Assembly: GCF_965225875.1 (NCBI RefSeq)
Contig: NZ_CBDDBS010000003.1
Span: forward strand, 806,001 to 870,000
Direction of reading: 5' to 3'
Origin: Haliscomenobacter sp965225875
GTDB taxonomy: Bacteria > Bacteroidota > Bacteroidia > Chitinophagales > Saprospiraceae
DNA length: 64,000 bases
The position numbers were made by a program, and so were the translations under genes. The notes beneath the pieces are model-generated. The model ran no database searches, was not told the origin of the DNA, and saw only the letters and a program-made list of their open reading frames with translations. Positions within the stretch are counted from its first letter, which is position 1. Every line of letters starts with the position of its first letter. Below, piece by piece: positions 60,534-64,000 of the stretch.

Positions 60534-63269
60534 ATGTCCTTGTCCACACGTTACACCCCACAAGAGATTGAAGGCAAGTGGTATCAACACTGGCTCGATC
60601 AGCGGTACTTTCATTCCGAACCCGATGACCGCGAGCCCTTTACCGTCGTGATTCCACCGCCCAACGTCACTGGGGTGTTGCACATGGGGCATATGCTCAA
60701 CAATACCATTCAGGACATTCTGATCCGCAAAGCACGGCTGGATGGTAAAAACGCTTGCTGGGTACCGGGTACCGACCATGCTTCGATTGCAACCGAAGCG
60801 AAAGTGGTACAACAACTGCGTGCCCAAGGCATCCGCAAAACGGATATCGGCCGCGATCAATTCCTCAAACACGCTTTTGAGTGGAAAGACAAATACGGGG
60901 GCATCATCCTCGATCAACTCAAACGCCTGGGCGCTTCCTGCGATTGGGACCGTACCCGCTTTACGATGGAGGACAGTTTGTCGGAAGCCGTAATCCGCGT
61001 TTTTGTTGATTTGCACAAAAAAGGCCGCATTTACCGGGGCCTGCGCATGACCAACTGGGATCCTGAGGCGAAAACCGTATTGTCAAACGAGGAGGTGATT
61101 TACAGCGAGGAAAACTCCCAATTGTTCCACCTCAATTATCCCTTGGAAGGTGACCCTAGCCAGGGCATCATCATTGCTACCCAGCGCCCCGAGACCATCA
61201 TGGCCGACGTGGCAGTGGCGGTACACCCGGAAGACGAGCGCTTCAAACACCTGATTGGCAAGAATGTACTAATTCCACTGATTGATCGGGCCATTCCGAT
61301 CATTGCAGATACTTATGTCGATCGTGAATTTGGAACGGGTGCCTTAAAAATCACCCCTGCGCACGATCAAAACGACCATGAAATCGGGCAACGGTACAAC
61401 CTGCCCGTTATTGATATCCTTACTGAGGACGCCAAACTGAACGAGCAGGCGCAAATTCTGATTGGTGAAGACCGCTTTGTAGCGCGCAAGAAAATCCGCA
61501 AAATGCTGGAGGAATCCGGGCATTTGATCAAGCTGGAGGACTACCGTACCAAAATTGGCCGCTCCGAACGCACCAATTCGGTGGTTGAACCCCGTTTGAC
61601 CTTACAGTGGTTTGTGGATATGAAAAAATTCGCCCACATGGCACTGGAAGCAGTGCGCAGCGGTGAGGTGAAGTTTTATCCAGAGCATTTCTGGAACATG
61701 TACAACTCCTGGCTCAATGAAGACAATGTCCGCGACTGGTGTATTTCCCGTCAGTTGTGGTGGGGCCAGCGGGTACCTGCCTGGTATCTGGCCGGGGAAA
61801 GAATGGGGGAGGAGAGCCACATTTTTGTGGCGGAAACTGCCGATGAAGCCCTTGAGCAAGCGCGTAAAGCTACTGGAAATGCCAATCTGAGCATTGCTGA
61901 CTTGCGGCAGGATGAAGACGTAGTAGACACCTGGTTTTCTTCCTGGCTTTGGCCGATCTCAGTTTTTGACGGCTTCCGGTCTCAGGAAGAACTGGAATAT
62001 TACTACCCGACCAGTGTATTGGTGACGGGCTGGGACATCATGTTTTTCTGGGTAGCGCGCATGATCATGTCGGGCTACGAATGGGCACCCGAATTGATGC
62101 CAGAAGCAGTCAAATCCAAAGGGGCGATGCCCTTCAAAGGGGTGTATTTCACCGGCATGGTGCGCGACAACCAGCGCCGCAAAATGAGCAAATCTCTAGG
62201 GAATTCACCCGATGCACTGGCGCTGTTGGACAATTACGGCGCGGATGGGGTGCGTTTTGGCATGCTTTCCAGTGCGGCGGCGGGCAACGACATTATCTTC
62301 GATGCGCCCATAGGAAAAGATGGTGTACTGAATGAAAGTAAACTTTGTGAGCAAGGCCGCAACTTTTGTAATAAAATGTGGCAGGCCTTACGCTTGATCA
62401 AAGGTTGGGAAGTAACGGATAAAGCCGCCGATGTTCAGACCGAAAAAGTCAATCAACTGGCGGCGACCTGGCTGGAGCACAAGCTAAACCAGACGCTCAC
62501 ACAGGTGGAGGTGATGTTTACCGAGTATCGCTTGTCAGAAGCCTTGATGACTTTGTACAAGTTCATCTGGGACGATTTTTGTGCCTGGTACCTGGAAATG
62601 ATCAAACCAGCCTACGAGGCACCGATTGATCGGCAAACTTTGCAGCAAAGTATTGCACTTTTTGAACGGATGATGACCCTCTTGCATCCATTTATGCCTT
62701 TTGTAACCGAAGAAATTTGGCATCAATTGCGCGAGCGGGCAGCGGGCGACGATTGTGTAATCAGCAAATATCCCCAGGCTGCTGCCTTTGATGCAGCTTT
62801 TATTGAAAAAATTGAATTGGCCAAAGGCATTGTATCCGGCATTCGGGATGTACGCAACAACAACGGCCTGAAGCAAAAAGAACTACTGAAGGCTTTTGCC
62901 CAAGATACTGCCAGCAACAAAGCTTTGCTTGAAATGGACGGCGTGCTGCCGATGGTGGTAAAAATGGCGAGTCTGGAAAGCCTGGAAATCACCAGCACCG
63001 AAATCAGCAATGGGGTAGCCTTCCTGGTGGGCAACGAAAAATTCTTCGTAGAACTGGAAATCGCCATCGATGTAGAAGAAGAGCGCAAACGCCTGCAAAA
63101 AGAACTGGAATACTACCAGGGCTTTGTGAAGTCGGTACAAAACAAACTCAGCAATGAGAAATTTGTGAGCGGTGCTCCGGCGGAGGTGGTGAACAAGGAG
63201 AAGCAGAAATTGGCCGATGGGGAGATGAAAATGAAGAATTTGGCGGAGGAGCTGGCGAAGTTGGGGTAG
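60534..63269 (+). CDS. valS: valyl-tRNA synthetase
   Basis: 911 residues from ATG 60534. Class I motifs: PNVTGVLHMGHMLNNT (HMGH at 50-53) and RRKMSKSLGNSPD (KMSKS near 549-553). The editing (CP1) domain is visible around TQRPETIMADVAVAVHPED, and a C-terminal coiled-coil arm (VEEERKRLQKELEYYQGFVKSV) binds tRNA. It charges tRNA-Val. It lies 10 bases after lysA. The 317-base gap after it holds only a nested palindrome (63314-63557). Confidence 0.95.
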   Translation: MSLSTRYTPQEIEGKWYQHWLDQRYFHSEPDDREPFTVVIPPPNVTGVLHMGHMLNNTIQDILIRKARLDGKNACWVPGTDHASIATEAKVVQQLRAQGIRKTDIGRDQFLKHAFEWKDKYGGIILDQLKRLGASCDWDRTRFTMEDSLSEAVIRVFVDLHKKGRIYRGLRMTNWDPEAKTVLSNEEVIYSEENSQLFHLNYPLEGDPSQGIIIATQRPETIMADVAVAVHPEDERFKHLIGKNVLIPLIDRAIPIIADTYVDREFGTGALKITPAHDQNDHEIGQRYNLPVIDILTEDAKLNEQAQILIGEDRFVARKKIRKMLEESGHLIKLEDYRTKIGRSERTNSVVEPRLTLQWFVDMKKFAHMALEAVRSGEVKFYPEHFWNMYNSWLNEDNVRDWCISRQLWWGQRVPAWYLAGERMGEESHIFVAETADEALEQARKATGNANLSIADLRQDEDVVDTWFSSWLWPISVFDGFRSQEELEYYYPTSVLVTGWDIMFFWVARMIMSGYEWAPELMPEAVKSKGAMPFKGVYFTGMVRDNQRRKMSKSLGNSPDALALLDNYGADGVRFGMLSSAAAGNDIIFDAPIGKDGVLNESKLCEQGRNFCNKMWQALRLIKGWEVTDKAADVQTEKVNQLAATWLEHKLNQTLTQVEVMFTEYRLSEALMTLYKFIWDDFCAWYLEMIKPAYEAPIDRQTLQQSIALFERMMTLLHPFMPFVTEEIWHQLRERAAGDDCVISKYPQAAAFDAAFIEKIELAKGIVSGIRDVRNNNGLKQKELLKAFAQDTASNKALLEMDGVLPMVVKMASLESLEITSTEISNGVAFLVGNEKFFVELEIAIDVEEERKRLQKELEYYQGFVKSVQNKLSNEKFVSGAPAEVVNKEKQKLADGEMKMKNLAEELAKLG

Positions 63270-63313
63270 GATTCGGAAGTATAAACTTATTCATTACGTC
63301 TTTTAAAATAACG

Positions 63314-63557
63314 TGAGTAAGTGGGTTAATTGCTCAAATACATCTATCATCTTGTAACCCGCTGTTTCAACGGCGGGTAATGGACTCAATTCACGACTCC
63401 ATCTAACATCCTTCCAGAGGCTTGCATCATGAAACTTTAGTAGATGGAAGCCTCTGGAAGGATGTTAGATGTGAAGGGTGGGGGCACTTAGATCCACCCG
63501 TTAAAACGGGCGGTTACAAGATGATAGATGTATTTGAGCGATTAATCTACGTACTCA
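63314..63557. repeat. large nested palindrome between valS and an AT-rich gene
   Basis: Outer arms 63314-63358 and 63513-63557 are nearly perfectly complementary (core GCTCAAATACATCTATCATC plus TTGTAAC, 27 bases perfect; a few mismatches outside). Inside each end is a CCCGC-type mini hairpin (about 63358-63377 and 63497-63514). A perfect 24-base inner pair, 63400-63423 and 63448-63471 (CATCTAACATCCTTCCAGAG plus GCTT), surrounds a 24-base loop. The whole could fold as one long stem-loop with internal hairpins. Confidence 0.9.
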
Positions 63558-63586
63558 TGCCATTTTTTTAGAACAAATCAGTAAAC

Positions 63587-64000
63587 ATGGAAAAACAATT
63601 AAAACTAAAAAATACCATAACTGATATTTCGAAGAGGGAGAAAAAGAAGAATCGGAGTTGCTTTTTTGAAGGTTGCAATGAAAAAGTTATAAACTCACAT
63701 TTACTTCAAAGAAATGGAATTTTAGACCAATTAGCAGTAGATCATCATTTATATATACTTGGTATGGTTGATGCTTTCCAAATCAAAAGGCCTTCAGATA
63801 ATATGCTTCAATTTCAAAAAATGGGCATTCGAGAAGGTATGACATTACAACTTTTTTGTAATAAGCATGATACTGAAATATTCAAACCTATTGAATCAGA
63901 GGGATGTAATTATTATGATTATAAGACTCAATTGCTATTTAGTTACAGAAGTGTCTGCGGTGAATTGAGGAAAAAACAAATACAAGCAGACATACATGGG
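63587..64000 (+). CDS. unknown AT-rich gene with zinc-ribbon/treble-clef-like motif (partial, runs off window)
   Basis: 138 codons are open from ATG 63587 to the window end with no stop. A hand count gives about 31% G+C over 63601-63960, well below the neighbouring valS and lysA. A possible metal site is formed by C25-x4-C30 (SCFFEGC), His38 (INSHLLQR) and C91-x2-H94 (FCNKHD). Later KTQLLFSYRSVCGELRKK is strongly basic. The spacing could suit a treble-clef or HNH-like finger, but I do not recognise the family. It probably entered the genome by transfer. Confidence 0.7.
   Translation, partial: MEKQLKLKNTITDISKREKKKNRSCFFEGCNEKVINSHLLQRNGILDQLAVDHHLYILGMVDAFQIKRPSDNMLQFQKMGIREGMTLQLFCNKHDTEIFKPIESEGCNYYDYKTQLLFSYRSVCGELRKKQIQADIHG

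Noticed and set aside
60405..61016. 203-codon frame antisense to lysA/valS
   Set aside because: Overlaps two well supported genes and shows no family features.

Overview
The window looks like a chromosomal segment of a Bacteroidota bacterium, most likely from the Saprospiria (Haliscomenobacter-like); this is inferred from gene content, not from a database match. Supporting signs are two large CarboxypepD_reg/TonB-dependent receptors, cargo proteins with both type IX secretion C-terminal domains (type A sorting tail at 206-1804, gliding-motility-type CHU_C tail at 16960-19338), a PorV/PorQ family barrel, a bacillithiol-system YtxJ protein, DUF5683 and DUF5690 proteins, and TAnnTTTG-type -7 promoter boxes instead of sigma70-type -10 boxes. 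Most of the window is ordinary chromosome; no prophage, integrative element or CRISPR array was found.

Layout. 1-6257: tail of a RidA gene, a secreted esterase-like protein lacking its serine nucleophile, a TonB receptor, and a PAP2-ZIP operon. 6305-7684: glmM. 7778-14444: a minus-strand locus with three AhpD/carboxymuconolactone-decarboxylase-like paralogues, an MFS carrier, a second TonB receptor and a small membrane-anchored unknown. 14595-25203: DUF5690 carrier, DinB, YtxJ, a large T9SS cargo protein, a secreted nuclease, a candidate small RNA, ppk1 and sppA. 25432-30605: MBL hydrolase, parA-parB-DUF5683 and a patatin. 30606-31835: a REP-associated tyrosine transposase (RAYT) gene between composite palindromic repeats. 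31836-42850: tricorn-like protease, PorV/PorQ barrel, YihY-thioesterase pair, arginine deiminase, a paired coiled-coil/membrane system of unknown function and two barrels. 42928-47494: tRNA-His, GntP permease, Rieske protein, pyrF, NifU-like and Mrp (Fe-S handling). 47763-52167: a RibF-glycosyltransferase fusion overlapping an RluA synthase, then a GT39 mannosyl/arabinosyl-type transferase. 52168-64000: acetyltransferases, small unknowns, a di-haem cytochrome, a lipoprotein pyrophosphatase, an ECF sigma/anti-sigma-like pair, lysA, valS, and an AT-rich partial gene behind a large nested palindrome.

The most distinctive feature is an unusually dense set of intergenic inverted repeats. At least four sequence families are visible (CTTAGGT-type, TTGAGGAG-type, GTGATGAAT/GTGACGAAT-type, and the RAYT-linked TTTCGAAAGT type). 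Their arms are built from short iterated units, the arms and loops behave as exchangeable modules, and they often supply the stop codon of the adjacent gene. The RAYT gene is the obvious candidate for mobilising at least the TTTCGAAAGT family. The best candidates for undescribed biology are this repeat/RAYT system, the TonB-MFS-triple AhpD-like locus, the coiled-coil pair at 39460-41238, the RibF-GT2 fusion, and the AT-rich zinc-finger-like gene at the right edge.
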